The notes: a model not told the origin generated them from the letters alone. A stretch of 64,000 nucleotides of DNA from an uncultured Oleispira sp. (GCA_913061415.1 CAJXUD010000008.1:62001-126000); one strand, 5' to 3'. Counted from the stretch's first letter, positions 16,911 to 27,723 are shown. Program-made: numbers and translations.

Positions 16911-19373
16911 ATGAACATAATCATAGCCATTAATAATGGTCTATTTCGCTTCAGACAGCGAATAGTCCATTCTTTTGTGAAAACCAAGCTTATCGGACCA
17001 ACGGCACAAGACCTTGGTCTAGATAGCAGCAAGCCAATTGTCTACGCGCTGCAGTACCAGTCGCATGCACAAGAATTAGTGATTGATAAGGTCATTACCG
17101 ATGCAGGTCTACCCAGCATTCTTGATACACACATCGGCGAACAAAATAAAAAGATAAATCCGTTCTTTTCTACCTATAAAAGAGCAGGCGCCCCTTTTCG
17201 TAAACGTGGTACGCCTTTAGTTTCAAAACGCCTTACGCGCTGGATTGATTTAATCCGTGATCAAGAAGAGCAAGATATCCAAATAGTGCCGGTTGCGGTT
17301 TATTGGGGCAGAAGCCCAGAAAAAGAACGCTCTGTACTTAAAATCTGGTCGCAAACCAGTGGAAAATTAGGCGGACGCGTTTCAACCATGTTTGCCATTT
17401 TACTTAATGGTCGAGAAACAGCCCTTCGTTTTAGTACACCTATATCTTTACGCCAGATGATTAATGAAGGTAAAGATACAGAAATCACTGCGCGTAAACT
17501 TTCTCGCGTTTTACGAGTTCACTTTAGACAAGTAAACGCGACGGTTTTAGGACCAGACCTTTCTCACCGTAGCACCTTGGTTCATCAAATTCCTAGCAAG
17601 CCTTTAGTACTGGCGGCGATCGAAGAGGAAATGAAAACCCAAAATATCAGCCGCAAAAAAGCGAGAGCATTAGCGACGAAGTACGCCGATGAAATTGCCG
17701 CCAATATGACTCACGGCGCCATTCGCTTCTTAGATATTTTGCTCACCTGGGTTTGGAACAAAATATACAACGGCGTTAATGTTTATAATATTGAACGCTT
17801 ACAAAATGCCAATAAAGATAACGAAATAATTTACGTTCCTTGTCACCGTAGCCACATCGACTATTTATTACTGTCGTATGTTCTTTATCACAACGGCCTA
17901 CAAGTTCCGCACATTGCAGCAGGCATCAACTTGAACATGCCAATTGCTGGGCCAATCTTACGGGGCGCTGGGGCATTCTTTATGCGCCGTACTTTTAAGG
18001 GTAATAAGCTATACGCCGCAGTATTTGATGAATATCTACACTCAGTATTCACTCATGGCTATTCGACCGAATATTTTGTTGAAGGTGGACGCAGCCGTAC
18101 CGGTCGCACACTCAATCCAAAAGCAGGTATGCTGGCGATGACGTTACGCAGCTACTTACGTGATTCTCGTAAACCTATTGTTTTTATGCCGGTATACATT
18201 GGCTACGAAAAAGTATTTGAATCCAGTAGCTACCAAGGCGAACTAAAGGGTAAAAAGAAGAAAAAAGAAGGCTTAGGCAGTCTCGTTACCTCTTTACGCA
18301 GCATGAAACGCTCATTCGGTAAAGTGCGCGTGACATTTGGTGATCCGATTAAGTTTGATGAACTGCTGGATAACGAGCAACCCAATTGGCGTGAAGAAAG
18401 AAGTGAGAATGGCTTTAAGCCTGACTGGGCACCTAAGGTCGTCAACAAACTTGCTCTTGAAGTCGCCACTCAAATTAATAATGCCGCCTCGGTCAATCCG
18501 ATCAATATGGTCGCCATGGGATTATTGGCAACCCCTCACCTAGCGATGGACGCTCAGTTATTAGCGAACCAGCTAGATGATTATAAGCGCCTATTACAAT
18601 CACTCCCTTATACCGACCTGATTGAAATCCCTGAAGGTAATGGTAAAGACTGGATTGAATATGCTGAAAATATGGGGATGGTGTCAATTGCTAAACATAG
18701 CCTAGGTGACATCATCCAAGCCGACGATCATCAAGCAACATCGTTAAGTTATTACCGCAATAACGTCTTTCATATTTTTGCCATGCCGTCTCTCTTGGCC
18801 AGCCTGTTTGTAAACAATCGCGAACACCAAATAGAAGAGATCAAAACATTATGTACATTCTTATATCCGTTCTTTAAAGCCGAGTTATTTTTACGCTGGG
18901 AATTAGAAGAGCTTCCTGAGGTCATTGATACTTGGCTTGAGGCCTTGGTAGGTCTTGGGTTATTAGAACGCCACGGTGATCTATTTAGCCGCCCTGCGGC
19001 GAATTCAAATGAATACGTTAAGCTGTCAGGTATTGCGAGCGTCGCGATGCAGACCCAAGATCGTTATTTCTTAACGTTATCGCTATTAAACAAGGTTGGC
19101 AGTGGGCATATCAACGCGAAAGAATTGGAAGAGCAATCTTCAGTATTAGCGTCTCGAATTTCAGTTCTCCACGGCATCAATACCCCAGAGTTCTTTGATA
19201 AGAATTTGTTCCGTACGTTAATTGATTTGTTGCTTGAACAGGGCTTACTGGTCGCTAATGAAGAAGGTTTATTAACCTTTGATGAAAGCTTAACTGCCAT
19301 GACCGAAGAGCTTGAACGTGTACTGGATGCCAGCCTGCGTCAGAGCATTTTGCAAATTACTTGGCAGCAATAA
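16911..19373 (+). CDS. plsB: glycerol-3-phosphate 1-O-acyltransferase PlsB
   Basis: PlsB catalyses the first acylation of glycerol-3-phosphate in phospholipid synthesis at the inner membrane. The 820-residue protein (807 in E. coli) has the four acyltransferase blocks. They are HRSHID with His312 and Asp317, the GAFFMRRTF block, YFVEGGRSRTGR, and IVFMPVYIGYEKVFE. A Lys-rich loop (GKKKKKEGLG) follows block IV, as in other PlsB proteins. GGAA lies eight bases before the ATG. It faces rsmJ convergently, with a perfect 12-bp hairpin between them. Confidence 0.97.
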   Translation: MNIIIAINNGLFRFRQRIVHSFVKTKLIGPTAQDLGLDSSKPIVYALQYQSHAQELVIDKVITDAGLPSILDTHIGEQNKKINPFFSTYKRAGAPFRKRGTPLVSKRLTRWIDLIRDQEEQDIQIVPVAVYWGRSPEKERSVLKIWSQTSGKLGGRVSTMFAILLNGRETALRFSTPISLRQMINEGKDTEITARKLSRVLRVHFRQVNATVLGPDLSHRSTLVHQIPSKPLVLAAIEEEMKTQNISRKKARALATKYADEIAANMTHGAIRFLDILLTWVWNKIYNGVNVYNIERLQNANKDNEIIYVPCHRSHIDYLLLSYVLYHNGLQVPHIAAGINLNMPIAGPILRGAGAFFMRRTFKGNKLYAAVFDEYLHSVFTHGYSTEYFVEGGRSRTGRTLNPKAGMLAMTLRSYLRDSRKPIVFMPVYIGYEKVFESSSYQGELKGKKKKKEGLGSLVTSLRSMKRSFGKVRVTFGDPIKFDELLDNEQPNWREERSENGFKPDWAPKVVNKLALEVATQINNAASVNPINMVAMGLLATPHLAMDAQLLANQLDDYKRLLQSLPYTDLIEIPEGNGKDWIEYAENMGMVSIAKHSLGDIIQADDHQATSLSYYRNNVFHIFAMPSLLASLFVNNREHQIEEIKTLCTFLYPFFKAELFLRWELEELPEVIDTWLEALVGLGLLERHGDLFSRPAANSNEYVKLSGIASVAMQTQDRYFLTLSLLNKVGSGHINAKELEEQSSVLASRISVLHGINTPEFFDKNLFRTLIDLLLEQGLLVANEEGLLTFDESLTAMTEELERVLDASLRQSILQITWQQ

Positions 19374-19383
19374 GCGCTCGTAG

Positions 19384-19420
19384 TTTAGAACAGTCGCTAT
19401 CGATGAGTGACTGTTCTAAA
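19384..19420 (+). terminator. hairpin downstream of plsB
   Basis: TTTAGAACAGTC (19384-19395) pairs perfectly with 19409-19420 around a 13-nt loop. No strong T-tract follows, so it may act bidirectionally between convergent plsB and rsmJ or only stabilise the 3' end. Confidence 0.5.
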
Positions 19421-19457
19421 TATCTAATGCGCTTCTAGATATCTGATGCACTATTCG
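19420..19457 (-). repeat. imperfect 19-bp direct repeat at the 3' end of rsmJ
   Basis: Two adjacent 19-bp units, 19420-19438 and 19439-19457, share 14 positions, with the common core ATATCT-ATGC-CT. The second copy contains the rsmJ stop (19451-19453); the first lies just beyond it. Confidence 0.55.
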
Positions 19458-20245
19458 GCTTTGGCGACTTTCGCTTTAACATAAATATCAAAGCGATTCG
19501 CTTTTCCTGCCAAAACATAGCTGGGTGCTTTACCCGCTAAATTAGGTGCTTTTGCTGGGCGCTTAACCACAATACGGCATCGAGCTAATGCATCAGCACG
19601 AGCCCACAGTTCATCCTCATCCACATCAGCGCCAACCAGCGTGCGAAACAACTTCATTTCTTTTTTAGCTTCTGCCGATGCAGTGGTATGTGGAAACATG
19701 GGATCAAGATACACAATATCCGGCTGCGCATGACCTAGTGCAATCCAATTTTCCAACAGGTCGATTGAATTTCCTTCTACCAACTTCATACGCGCCATAA
19801 TATCTTCAATTTCGATATCACCCTGAGCGCACTGCAAACCACTTTTCAGCAGTAAGCAGACAACAGGATGGCGTTCGATCAAGGTAACATCACACCCCAA
19901 GGTCGCCAATACAAACGCATCACGACCCAGCCCTGCGGTTGCGTCTAAAACAGTGGGCGTATAAGCACTATTAATCCCAACGGCTTTCGCAATACTCTGG
20001 CCACGGCCACCACCAAATTTACGACGGTGAGCACTAGCACCACTAACAAAATCAACAAATACAGGGCCCGGGGCTTTTTTCCCGCCTTGCTGAATGCAGA
20101 TACGATCACCCTCGACAATTAAATAAAGCCCGTCGGTTGCTAGTAATGCTTCAGTAACGAATTCAAGCTGCCATTGCTGTGACCATTCGCCTAAGTCGAA
20201 TAGTTTAGTTGGACTACGCTGAATAATACCGTCTAAAATTTTCAT
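19451..20245 (-). CDS. rsmJ: 16S rRNA (guanine-N2-)-methyltransferase RsmJ
   Basis: RsmJ methylates G1516 of 16S rRNA. The 264-residue protein shows the family blocks [20 protein letters not shown], the SAM-binding [16 protein letters not shown] and the DPMFPH catalytic motif. Its ATG overlaps the uppP stop by one base (TGATG), indicating translational coupling. The last gene of the tsaB-uppP-rsmJ run, convergent with plsB. The stop codon lies in a 19-bp direct repeat. Confidence 0.95.
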   Translation of the reverse strand: MKILDGIIQRSPTKLFDLGEWSQQWQLEFVTEALLATDGLYLIVEGDRICIQQGGKKAPGPVFVDFVSGASAHRRKFGGGRGQSIAKAVGINSAYTPTVLDATAGLGRDAFVLATLGCDVTLIERHPVVCLLLKSGLQCAQGDIEIEDIMARMKLVEGNSIDLLENWIALGHAQPDIVYLDPMFPHTTASAEAKKEMKLFRTLVGADVDEDELWARADALARCRIVVKRPAKAPNLAGKAPSYVLAGKANRFDIYVKAKVAKAE

Positions 20246-21042
20246 CAGACAAACCAGATCAACAAGATAGCACCGAGTAATAAACGATAAACAACAAATG
20301 GCACCATTCCGATGCGGTTAATCAGTGCTAAGAAAAAGTAAATACAAATATATGCACTAACCGCCGATAAAGAAGCCGCTAAACCAATAGTCGCCCAATC
20401 AACTTGCGCAGCTTGCTCAACAAGATCTTTTGTTTTTAATAAGCCAGCCGCTAAAATTAACGGTATGGAAATTAAGAAAGAGAATCTTGCCGCTGAATCG
20501 CGCTGAAAACCTAAAAATAATGCCGCAGTAATCGTTATACCTGAACGTGATGTACCAGGAATTAACGCCAATGCTTGAAACAAGCCAATGATGACCGCCG
20601 CCAATAACGTCATCTGTAAGATACTTTTATGCTCATTCGCTTTATGGTCCGCGACCAGCAGTAACACACCAAAACCGATCGTAGCATAAGCAATGACTTC
20701 ACTAGAGCGAAGGTTAGCCTCAATCCAATCACCATAGATTAGCCCAACTAAACCCGCCGGAATAGTTGCCACAATAATAGACCACGCTAACCGTCCATTA
20801 TTATCCATCTGCTTGCTAAAGCCTGTTGTCAGCCAGCCCTTGGTAATCGCAAAGACGTCACGACGAAAGTAAAAAATGACCGCCGCTAAGGTACCGATAT
20901 GCGTCGCAACATCAAATGCTAGCCCTTGATCAGCCCATCCCAACATTTTTGACGGTAAGATTAAGTGTGCCGAGCTTGAGATTGGTAGAAATTCGGTAAA
21001 CCCCTGTAATAATGCCAATACAAAAATTTGAATCAAATCCAT
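20245..21042 (-). CDS. uppP: undecaprenyl-diphosphatase UppP (BacA)
   Basis: UppP dephosphorylates undecaprenyl diphosphate, recycling the lipid carrier for peptidoglycan and other surface polymers; overproduction gives bacitracin resistance. The 265-residue membrane protein has about eight hydrophobic segments and both signature regions. These are the N-terminal [18 protein letters not shown] and the [29 protein letters not shown] region with its catalytic Ser/Arg. Length matches the family (273 in E. coli). Situated between tsaB (45 bp) and rsmJ (1 bp overlap). Confidence 0.97.
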   Translation of the reverse strand: MDLIQIFVLALLQGFTEFLPISSSAHLILPSKMLGWADQGLAFDVATHIGTLAAVIFYFRRDVFAITKGWLTTGFSKQMDNNGRLAWSIIVATIPAGLVGLIYGDWIEANLRSSEVIAYATIGFGVLLLVADHKANEHKSILQMTLLAAVIIGLFQALALIPGTSRSGITITAALFLGFQRDSAARFSFLISIPLILAAGLLKTKDLVEQAAQVDWATIGLAASLSAVSAYICIYFFLALINRIGMVPFVVYRLLLGAILLIWFV

Positions 21043-21087
21043 TGTGTACTACTTCCTAAATATAATAATTGATAAAGCTAAGATTAA

Positions 21088-21834
21088 TTATCTTTTGAGT
21101 AAAGATGGTTGCTCAGCTAATTTTTTCCATGCAACAGTATCCCGTAAATAAACCGGTTCCTGTAATTCGGCTGCGGTAAACAACCCTTCATCCCAAGCAC
21201 GAATGGCTAAATCCATCATGGATTCAGCCATTGGGTAAACATCTTCATCTATGCTATTAAGCGACGAGACAGCTTCGGGCATTTCAGTTAAAAACTGAAA
21301 ACCATCTCCCATACCAATCCAATTTGAGGCTTCTAATGTTGAAATATCAACGCCTGCAGGTTTTGTTAAACGATCTTCTATAACCGCTTCTAGTCGATGA
21401 TCTGAATAGTGATAAGCGCCATAAAAAACTTCGCCCATATGCGCATTCATCACCGCCAAAACTTGCTGAGCGGCAAGACTGTCTGTGCTTGCGTCAGTCA
21501 TTTTCTTCATACCCTGCCACGCAAGCGCCGCGAGAGAAGAGATTCCGTATAAGCGTGCACCGGTTGCCAAAGACAAGCCTTGCGCAACCGAGATAGCAAT
21601 ACGCACTCCGGTAAACGATCCTGGCCCCTTACCAAAAGCAATACCATCAAGTTCAGTCGGCTTTATACCCGCACGCTGACACACATCATCAATCATTGGC
21701 ATAATCAGCTGTGCATGCTTGCGCGGCTGCATTTCCGCAACAGAGTGGATGATCCCTTTCGCACTTAAAGTGACAGAGCACCAAGCTGAGGAGGTATCGA
21801 AGACTAGAATATTGCTCATTGAATCTACTGACAT
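21088..21834 (-). CDS. tsaB: tRNA threonylcarbamoyladenosine synthesis protein TsaB
   Basis: TsaB is the non-catalytic ASKHA-fold partner of TsaD in making t6A37 in tRNAs. The 248-residue protein has the family start ILVFDTSSAWCSVTL and the signature GKGPGSFTGVRIAISVAQGL. Met6 (21819) is a plausible alternative start because it aligns with the usual N-terminus; neither start has a strong ribosome-binding site. Its place near adk and ppc follows Pseudomonas, with the histone-like gene lying between. Confidence 0.95.
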   Translation of the reverse strand: MSVDSMSNILVFDTSSAWCSVTLSAKGIIHSVAEMQPRKHAQLIMPMIDDVCQRAGIKPTELDGIAFGKGPGSFTGVRIAISVAQGLSLATGARLYGISSLAALAWQGMKKMTDASTDSLAAQQVLAVMNAHMGEVFYGAYHYSDHRLEAVIEDRLTKPAGVDISTLEASNWIGMGDGFQFLTEMPEAVSSLNSIDEDVYPMAESMMDLAIRAWDEGLFTAAELQEPVYLRDTVAWKKLAEQPSLLKR

Positions 21835-21905
21835 GGATGAAATTGCCCGCAGTATAGCAAAACAAGTCGTATAGTTGAAAACACTGATTTGTAATGAACA
21901 GGCAT

Positions 21906-21935
21906 AAAAAAGCCCCAGTTTAAACTGAGGCTTTT
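21906..21935 (-). terminator. Rho-independent terminator of the histone-like gene
   Basis: A near-perfect inverted repeat (21908-21921 with 21922-21935, one mismatch) is flanked by A-runs on the left and T-runs on the right. It can therefore terminate in both directions. It lies about 100 bp beyond the stop of the Lys/Ala-rich gene. Confidence 0.8.
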
Positions 21936-22033
21936 ATCCTGAAGGCTATCGTTATAGAGCTGAAATCAGTTAGCGAGCCGTGCTTACTGAATTTTATGAA
22001 TAACGAAGCTTATTAGCGACTCTTAATTCACTG

Positions 22034-22873
22034 CTACTTCTTAGAGGCAACTTTCTTAGAGGCAACCTTTTTGGCAGCGACTTTCTTAGGCGCCGCTTTC
22101 TTCTTAGCAGCTACTTTCTTAGCAGCTACTTTTTGGGTTGCGACTTTCTTAGCGGCTATCTTTTTCTTAGGTGCTGCCTTTTTGGTGGCTGGCTTAGCTG
22201 CGGCTTTTTTAGGTGCCTTTTTAGCAGCCTTTTTTGGAGTAACTAAGGCTTTTGCTTTCGCTACTAGCTTCTTCGCAGCCGCTTTGGCTTTCTTAGTTTC
22301 TTTTGCTGTGCGTGCTTTTACTTTGGCAGCAATTTGACGCTCACGGGACTTGTTCCATGTTTTTTCAAAATCAGCCAAGGCCTTTTGTAAGTCTTCACCG
22401 GCTTTAGCATTTAAAGATGCTTCAAATTCAGCGATCGTCGCTTGAGTCTTAGCTTCAACTTCAGCTGTTTTCGCTTGAATCTCTTCTACTTTTAAAGCGA
22501 CTTTAGCATCACGTAATTTTGCCTTTACCGTCGAAAGCTTCGCTTTCTCTGCAGAAACTTTTTTACCCGCTGTCACAGCAGCGCGCTTAACCACAGCCGT
22601 TGCTTTTGGCTTCCCGGCTTTTGTTTTTGCTTCCGCTTGTTTTTTTGCGGCAGCAGCGACTTTGGCCAGCTGAGCTTCAACCGCAGCATTTGCTTTTTCC
22701 ACCCCAGCTTGAGCTTTCACAACAGCGGGTGAAACAGCGACAACCGCTTTCACAGTCTTTTTAGCAACAGTTTTCTTAGCAATGGCCTTTTTTGCGCCAC
22801 GTTTGGCGGGTGCTTTTTTTACTGCAGTTTTTTTTGCAGCGGCTGCTGTAGGATTCTTTTTAGGTCTGCCCAT
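22034..22873 (-). CDS. Lys/Ala-rich histone H1-like (AlgP-type) protein
   Basis: The 279-residue protein is almost entirely Lys, Ala, Val and Thr. It opens with an AT-hook-like GRPKKNP and a KKTAVKK/AKKTVAKK repeat region. A predicted coiled-coil middle follows (about residues 60-175, including EEIQAKTAEVEAKTQATIAEFE). The C-terminal third is made of AAKKVAxKK and PKKAAAK repeats. Such proteins resemble the H1-like C-terminal tail of Pseudomonas AlgP (AlgR3) and probably bind nucleic acid by charge. DNA binding is inferred from composition; length varies greatly among relatives because of repeats. Monocistronic, with its own terminator and a long AT-rich upstream region. Confidence 0.8.
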   Translation of the reverse strand: MGRPKKNPTAAAAKKTAVKKAPAKRGAKKAIAKKTVAKKTVKAVVAVSPAVVKAQAGVEKANAAVEAQLAKVAAAAKKQAEAKTKAGKPKATAVVKRAAVTAGKKVSAEKAKLSTVKAKLRDAKVALKVEEIQAKTAEVEAKTQATIAEFEASLNAKAGEDLQKALADFEKTWNKSRERQIAAKVKARTAKETKKAKAAAKKLVAKAKALVTPKKAAKKAPKKAAAKPATKKAAPKKKIAAKKVATQKVAAKKVAAKKKAAPKKVAAKKVASKKVASKK

Positions 22874-23237
22874 TATAATTTCCTCATTTTCGCTAATAAG
22901 TTATTCTTATTAAAATTAGCACAAATATTATTGCGCAGTAGCTAACGCAGTCAATAATAGTGTTTTTATATGCAAAAAACATAAATAAACACCTTATTCT
23001 GCCCGCCAATCAACTATTTGATTAAATTATTTAATAATATTCAACAAACCGCGCCATTTTTCAAATGATGCGTGTAAATAATACGACCGCTTTTTTATAA
23101 ATCGTTAACAGGCTTTTTATTGCTTAAAGCTGTCGACCAATACTTCGACTACCAAGAATTTAAATCACTCCTTTATACACTGCATAAAATACATAAACGT
23201 TAAAATGGAAAAGAGTGTGTAATGAAATAAGCTTTTA

Positions 23238-23293
23238 TTAATAAGCAGGATTTAATAAGTAGAGTTTAATGAACGGCACTTAATAAATAACAA
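23238..23293. repeat. degenerate 14-bp tandem array, four units
   Basis: Units start at 23238, 23252, 23266 and 23280. Each begins TTAAT(A/G)A, followed by seven variable bases (for example TTAATAAGCAGGAT, TTAATAAGTAGAGT). The spacing is exact although the sequence has drifted, suggesting an old repeat. Confidence 0.6.
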
Positions 23294-23367
23294 CTGATTA
23301 ATTCCCTGTACTTAGTGTTAAAAATTTCATCGTTAAATACAGCATTTATTCGAGTGACATAGAGATC

Positions 23368-23391
23368 GAAATAGAAATGGAAATGGAAATA
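23368..23391. repeat. 6-bp repeat GAAAT(A/G), four units
   Basis: Four consecutive copies of GAAATA or GAAATG at 23368-23391 in the same gene-free region. Confidence 0.75.
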
Positions 23392-23509
23392 AATCAGATA
23401 AGGAAACGTTAATAAAAAACATTTTAAATCTAAACGACGCGTTCAACCTAAACTGCACATTAAATCGATACCGTTATTTAATACTATAAAATGTATTTTC
23501 TAAGGGCAT

Positions 23510-23531
23510 AAAAAAAGACCCTTACGGGTCT
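23510..23531 (-). terminator. Rho-independent terminator of adk
   Basis: AGACCC (23516-23521) pairs with GGGTCT (23526-23531) around TTAC. On the minus strand a run of six to seven T residues follows. It lies 37 bp past the adk stop, beyond a separate 20-bp perfect palindrome at 23551-23570. Confidence 0.85.
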
Positions 23532-23567
23532 CTTTTTAATTACATTTTTTTGATTATTCTAGAATAA

Positions 23568-24296
<729 letters not shown>

Positions 24297-24332
24297 CTAA
24301 CTCTACTCTGCCAGCCATTATTAATCAAGAAA

Positions 24333-27014
24333 TTAGCCCGTATTGCGCATACCTGCTGCAATACCCGCCATAGAAACCATCAACGCACGCTCAACCTCGG
24401 GGTCATGCTCCTCGGTTCTTGCACGCTGAAGCAGCTCCGCTTGAAGATAATGTAATGGGTCAGTATACGTGCCCCTTACCTGCATAATTTGTGATTGTGC
24501 TTGGTCATCACCGTCAGGCTTTATTACGTTTATAGACTCATTAATCGTTAATAAGCGATCACGTAATTCTTGTCCAATAGGCTGTAAATCTTCGGTGACT
24601 AATTGCTGGTCATAATATCGAGCGATTTCAACATCGGTCTTGCCAACGATCATGTCTAGCATATCAATATAGGTTGCAAAAAATGGCCATTGCTCATACA
24701 TCTCTCGAAGCAACTGCAGATTTTTGTCATCGCTTTTACTGACCTCTAAAAGCGCTTGATCAGCTCCTAGCCACGCAGGCACCATCAGGCGTATTTGCAT
24801 CCAAGCAAAAATCCAAGGAATTGCACGCAACGACTCAATGCCACCACTGCCCTTTCTGCGAGCAGGTCGACTGCCCAGTGCTAACTTGCCTAATTCTTGT
24901 TCTGGTGTGGCCGATCTAAAATAAGGAACAAAGTGTTCATTCTCACGAACCATACCGCGATACGACTTCACACTCTGTTGAGCCATCGACTCCATTAATT
25001 CGCGCCACTCACTTTCAGGCGCTTTAGGTGGCAATAATGTCGCTTCTAATACAGCGGCTAAATAAATTTTTAAACTGCGTAATGCTACTGCTGGAAAACC
25101 AAACTTAAAGCGAATCATCTCCCCTTGTTCGGTCACTCTTAAACGGCCTTTCACCGACCCTGGAGGCTGAGCCAATATCGCGCGCTGTGCAGGACCGCCA
25201 CCACGACCGACCGTACCACCACGACCATGAAACAAGGTTAATTCAATTGCATGCTGCTGAGCACAGTTCACTAACTCTTCTTGAGTTTTATACTGCGCCC
25301 AAGCCGCTGCCATATTCCCAGCATCTTTAGCGGAGTCGGAATAGCCAATCATTACCTGCTGATGCATACCGCAATATTTTTTATACCAAGGTAGAGCAAA
25401 TAATTTATCCATACGTTCAGCGGCAAACTGTAAATCGTCCAATGTTTCAAACAAAGGAACAATCGGAAGACGACGCTCAACCCCTGAAGCTCTTAATAAC
25501 AAGGCGACCGACAAAATATCCGACGGCTCACTCGCCATCGAAATAATATAGTTACCGACACCCTCATCGCCTTGAGCAGCAATGACCTGCATGGTTTTTA
25601 ATACTTCATTGCACTCATCACTAGGCTGCCAGTATTCGTCATCCAAACCGCGATTTTCACTTTTAGATACATCACACACATCTGCCTGAGCGGGCAATAA
25701 CGGACGCTTACTTTGTAATTCTTCTAATAAAAATTGTTGTTTTTGGGGTTCATCCCAACTGAGATAATCACCTAGTTGATAAAACTCACAAAGCTCAGCA
25801 ATTACCTGACTATGACGATCTGATTCTTGGCGAATATCCAATCGTGTTAGCGTTAAACCAAAGCACGATAGTCGACGAATCACATCAAGCAATTCACCTT
25901 TAGCAATGCCTTCCATGCCCGTTTCACACAGTGATTTATAACACAATACTAGCGGCTCAAATAAAGTTGCGATGTCTGAAATATGAGGCAAGCTGCTGTG
26001 TGTCTTTAAGCGCGCACTTTCTGCCGCCCACGTTTTGGTCTGCTGCAATTTGCGCTTTAACTGATTAACACATTCTCGATAAGGTTCGTTACTCTCTCCG
26101 ACCCACGCTTTTAATTCGTCGGTTGCTTGTACCATCGACAATTGACTAGCGAGTTCGGTTAAATCATTTAAATACAGATCGGCGGCCATCCAGCGGGCTA
26201 AATACAAAACCTCACCCGTGACATTAGCGGTAACATTTGGATTACCGTCGCGATCTCCTCCCATCCAAGAAGCAAAATGAATGGGACACACATTGAGCGG
26301 TAGAGGTTTTTCTCCTTGCAGCACGAGCTTATCATCCAACTCTCGCATTAAATGTGGAATGGCTTGCCACAGTGAGTTTTCTATCACCGCAAAACCCCAC
26401 TTTGCCTCATCAACCGCCGTAGGTCTTTGCTGGCGTATTTCATCGGAGCGCCAAATTTCAGCAATCAGGTTATCCAGCTGTTGGTTGTATTCGTCTCGCT
26501 TAGGATGATCGTCACGAATATCATCGAGTATTTGCAATACATCAACAATTTCATCGTATTTTTTAATTAATGTACGGCGAATAATTTCAGTTGGGTGAGC
26601 GGTAAGTACTAGCTCGATATCCAGTTTGCACAGTTCTTTATTTAACTCGACACCTTCTTTTAGTTGCTTAATAACCGCTGAAAATACATCTTCTAAAATA
26701 ACTTCCATACGATCTTCAGCCGCATTTTCACGACGCCAGCTCAAGGTATGTTGTTGCTCGGCAATATTGGCAAGGTTTAAGAACTGGCTAAAGCCACGGG
26801 CAACGGGTACCAGTTCATTATCTTTTAGCCCTTTTAATAACGCGATCAACTCTGCTTTATCTGCAGAGGTACCGTTGTGAGCGCGCTTGGATAAATTACG
26901 AATATTCTCGATTAACTCAAAAATTTCATCGCCACAATCATCGGCAATCGTCTGTCCTAATAGCTGCCCTAAATTACGAACTTTATCTCGCAATAATGGA
27001 TCCAAATCTGACAT
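24333..27014 (-). CDS. ppc: phosphoenolpyruvate carboxylase
   Basis: Ppc makes oxaloacetate from phosphoenolpyruvate and bicarbonate, refilling the TCA cycle. The catalytic His motif LTAHPTEIIRRT, the FHGRGGTVGRGGGP loop, GYSDSAKDAGNMAA and the C-terminal end MAGIAAGMRNTG are all present. The frame extends upstream to 27101. The ATG at 27014 has GAGGG eight bases before it and yields MSDLDPLLRDKVRNLGQLLG, 893 residues, close to the 883 of E. coli, so it is preferred. Transcribed toward adk, with 114 bp between. Confidence 0.97.
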   Translation of the reverse strand: MSDLDPLLRDKVRNLGQLLGQTIADDCGDEIFELIENIRNLSKRAHNGTSADKAELIALLKGLKDNELVPVARGFSQFLNLANIAEQQHTLSWRRENAAEDRMEVILEDVFSAVIKQLKEGVELNKELCKLDIELVLTAHPTEIIRRTLIKKYDEIVDVLQILDDIRDDHPKRDEYNQQLDNLIAEIWRSDEIRQQRPTAVDEAKWGFAVIENSLWQAIPHLMRELDDKLVLQGEKPLPLNVCPIHFASWMGGDRDGNPNVTANVTGEVLYLARWMAADLYLNDLTELASQLSMVQATDELKAWVGESNEPYRECVNQLKRKLQQTKTWAAESARLKTHSSLPHISDIATLFEPLVLCYKSLCETGMEGIAKGELLDVIRRLSCFGLTLTRLDIRQESDRHSQVIAELCEFYQLGDYLSWDEPQKQQFLLEELQSKRPLLPAQADVCDVSKSENRGLDDEYWQPSDECNEVLKTMQVIAAQGDEGVGNYIISMASEPSDILSVALLLRASGVERRLPIVPLFETLDDLQFAAERMDKLFALPWYKKYCGMHQQVMIGYSDSAKDAGNMAAAWAQYKTQEELVNCAQQHAIELTLFHGRGGTVGRGGGPAQRAILAQPPGSVKGRLRVTEQGEMIRFKFGFPAVALRSLKIYLAAVLEATLLPPKAPESEWRELMESMAQQSVKSYRGMVRENEHFVPYFRSATPEQELGKLALGSRPARRKGSGGIESLRAIPWIFAWMQIRLMVPAWLGADQALLEVSKSDDKNLQLLREMYEQWPFFATYIDMLDMIVGKTDVEIARYYDQQLVTEDLQPIGQELRDRLLTINESINVIKPDGDDQAQSQIMQVRGTYTDPLHYLQAELLQRARTEEHDPEVERALMVSMAGIAAGMRNTG

Positions 27015-27331
27015 ATTTAAGCCCTCTTTATTAAGATAGTCACTACTATACTGAGAAAGTAACTGCGTTATTACGGATGGTATTAACTGAGTATAAATCA
27101 AACTTCAGCATTCCACTGCATCAACCCGAAATTGACCACTATTGATGCTAGATGCCGCGCGAACACAAAATACAATCCCAGCAGAAGCGCTCATTATCGC
27201 CATGCCGTTTTGTAGATTGCCGCTTTAGACTGCCGTTGGCTATTTCGTAATACTTTGTTACTAATTCAGGTAAGTTAATGTTTAACGTCTAAACTTACAA
27301 TATCACAGCAGTTGGTAGAGAAGGCGTTGTT
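27015..27331. other. divergent promoter region between ppc and a pilin-assembly-like gene
   Basis: 317 bp separate the two divergent starts. No ORF or clear hairpin is present. The GAAGG before the rightward gene at 27332 is its likely ribosome-binding site. No confident promoter could be picked by eye. Confidence 0.5.
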
Positions 27332-27691
27332 ATGAAATTGAGTTCTTTAATGAAATATTGGGAAAAAGAATTTTCAGGTCAACTAAGCGAAGAAGGGTAT
27401 GAAATAAAGCTGTCATTAGAAGATGCCGCTCGGCTAGAAGCTTTATGCGAAATGTTTCCGAAATACCCGCAAGAAAACTTACTGAGAGACTTAATTAGCA
27501 GTGCACTCACAGAAGTCACTAGCAGTTTTCCTTATGTAAAAGGGAAAGAGGTTGTCGCGCTCGATGAGGAAGGCGATCCAATGTATGCCGATGTTGGCCC
27601 AACACCGAATTTTTTGAGCCTAACGCGTAAACATCTAAAACTACTTAATGAGTCAAAGCTTAATCAGTCGAAGAAAGCCTCAGCCCATTAA
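27332..27691 (+). CDS. conserved hypothetical protein, 'pilin assembly/type 1 pili tip component' family
   Basis: The 119-residue acidic protein has the pattern LMKYWEKEFSGQLSEEGYEIKL...EDAARLEALCEMFP...DLISSALTEV...DEEGDPMYADVGPTPNFL. I recall this from short Pseudomonas-type proteins that are annotated, without good experimental support, as pilin assembly or pili tip components. No signal peptide or membrane segment is seen, so it is probably cytoplasmic. The name should not be read as a function. It is divergent from ppc and convergent with mazG. Confidence 0.75.
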   Translation: MKLSSLMKYWEKEFSGQLSEEGYEIKLSLEDAARLEALCEMFPKYPQENLLRDLISSALTEVTSSFPYVKGKEVVALDEEGDPMYADVGPTPNFLSLTRKHLKLLNESKLNQSKKASAH

Positions 27692-27723
27692 TAATGAGCG
27701 CTAGATCTGTATTAGTTTGCAAA

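Larger units (their letters stand above)
22874..23508. other. gene-free AT-rich region between adk and the histone-like gene
   Basis: About 635 bp without a credible ORF on either strand. It is markedly AT-rich and contains a degenerate 14-bp periodic array (23238-23293) and a 6-bp repeat (23368-23391). Promoter and leader of the histone-like gene must lie at its left end; I could not pick out a convincing -35/-10 pair. Confidence 0.6.

Noticed and set aside
22071-22337. 88-residue rightward ORF rich in Ala and Phe
   Set aside because: It is the antisense shadow of the Lys/Ala-rich histone-like gene; the composition is forced by complementing AAG/GCx codons.
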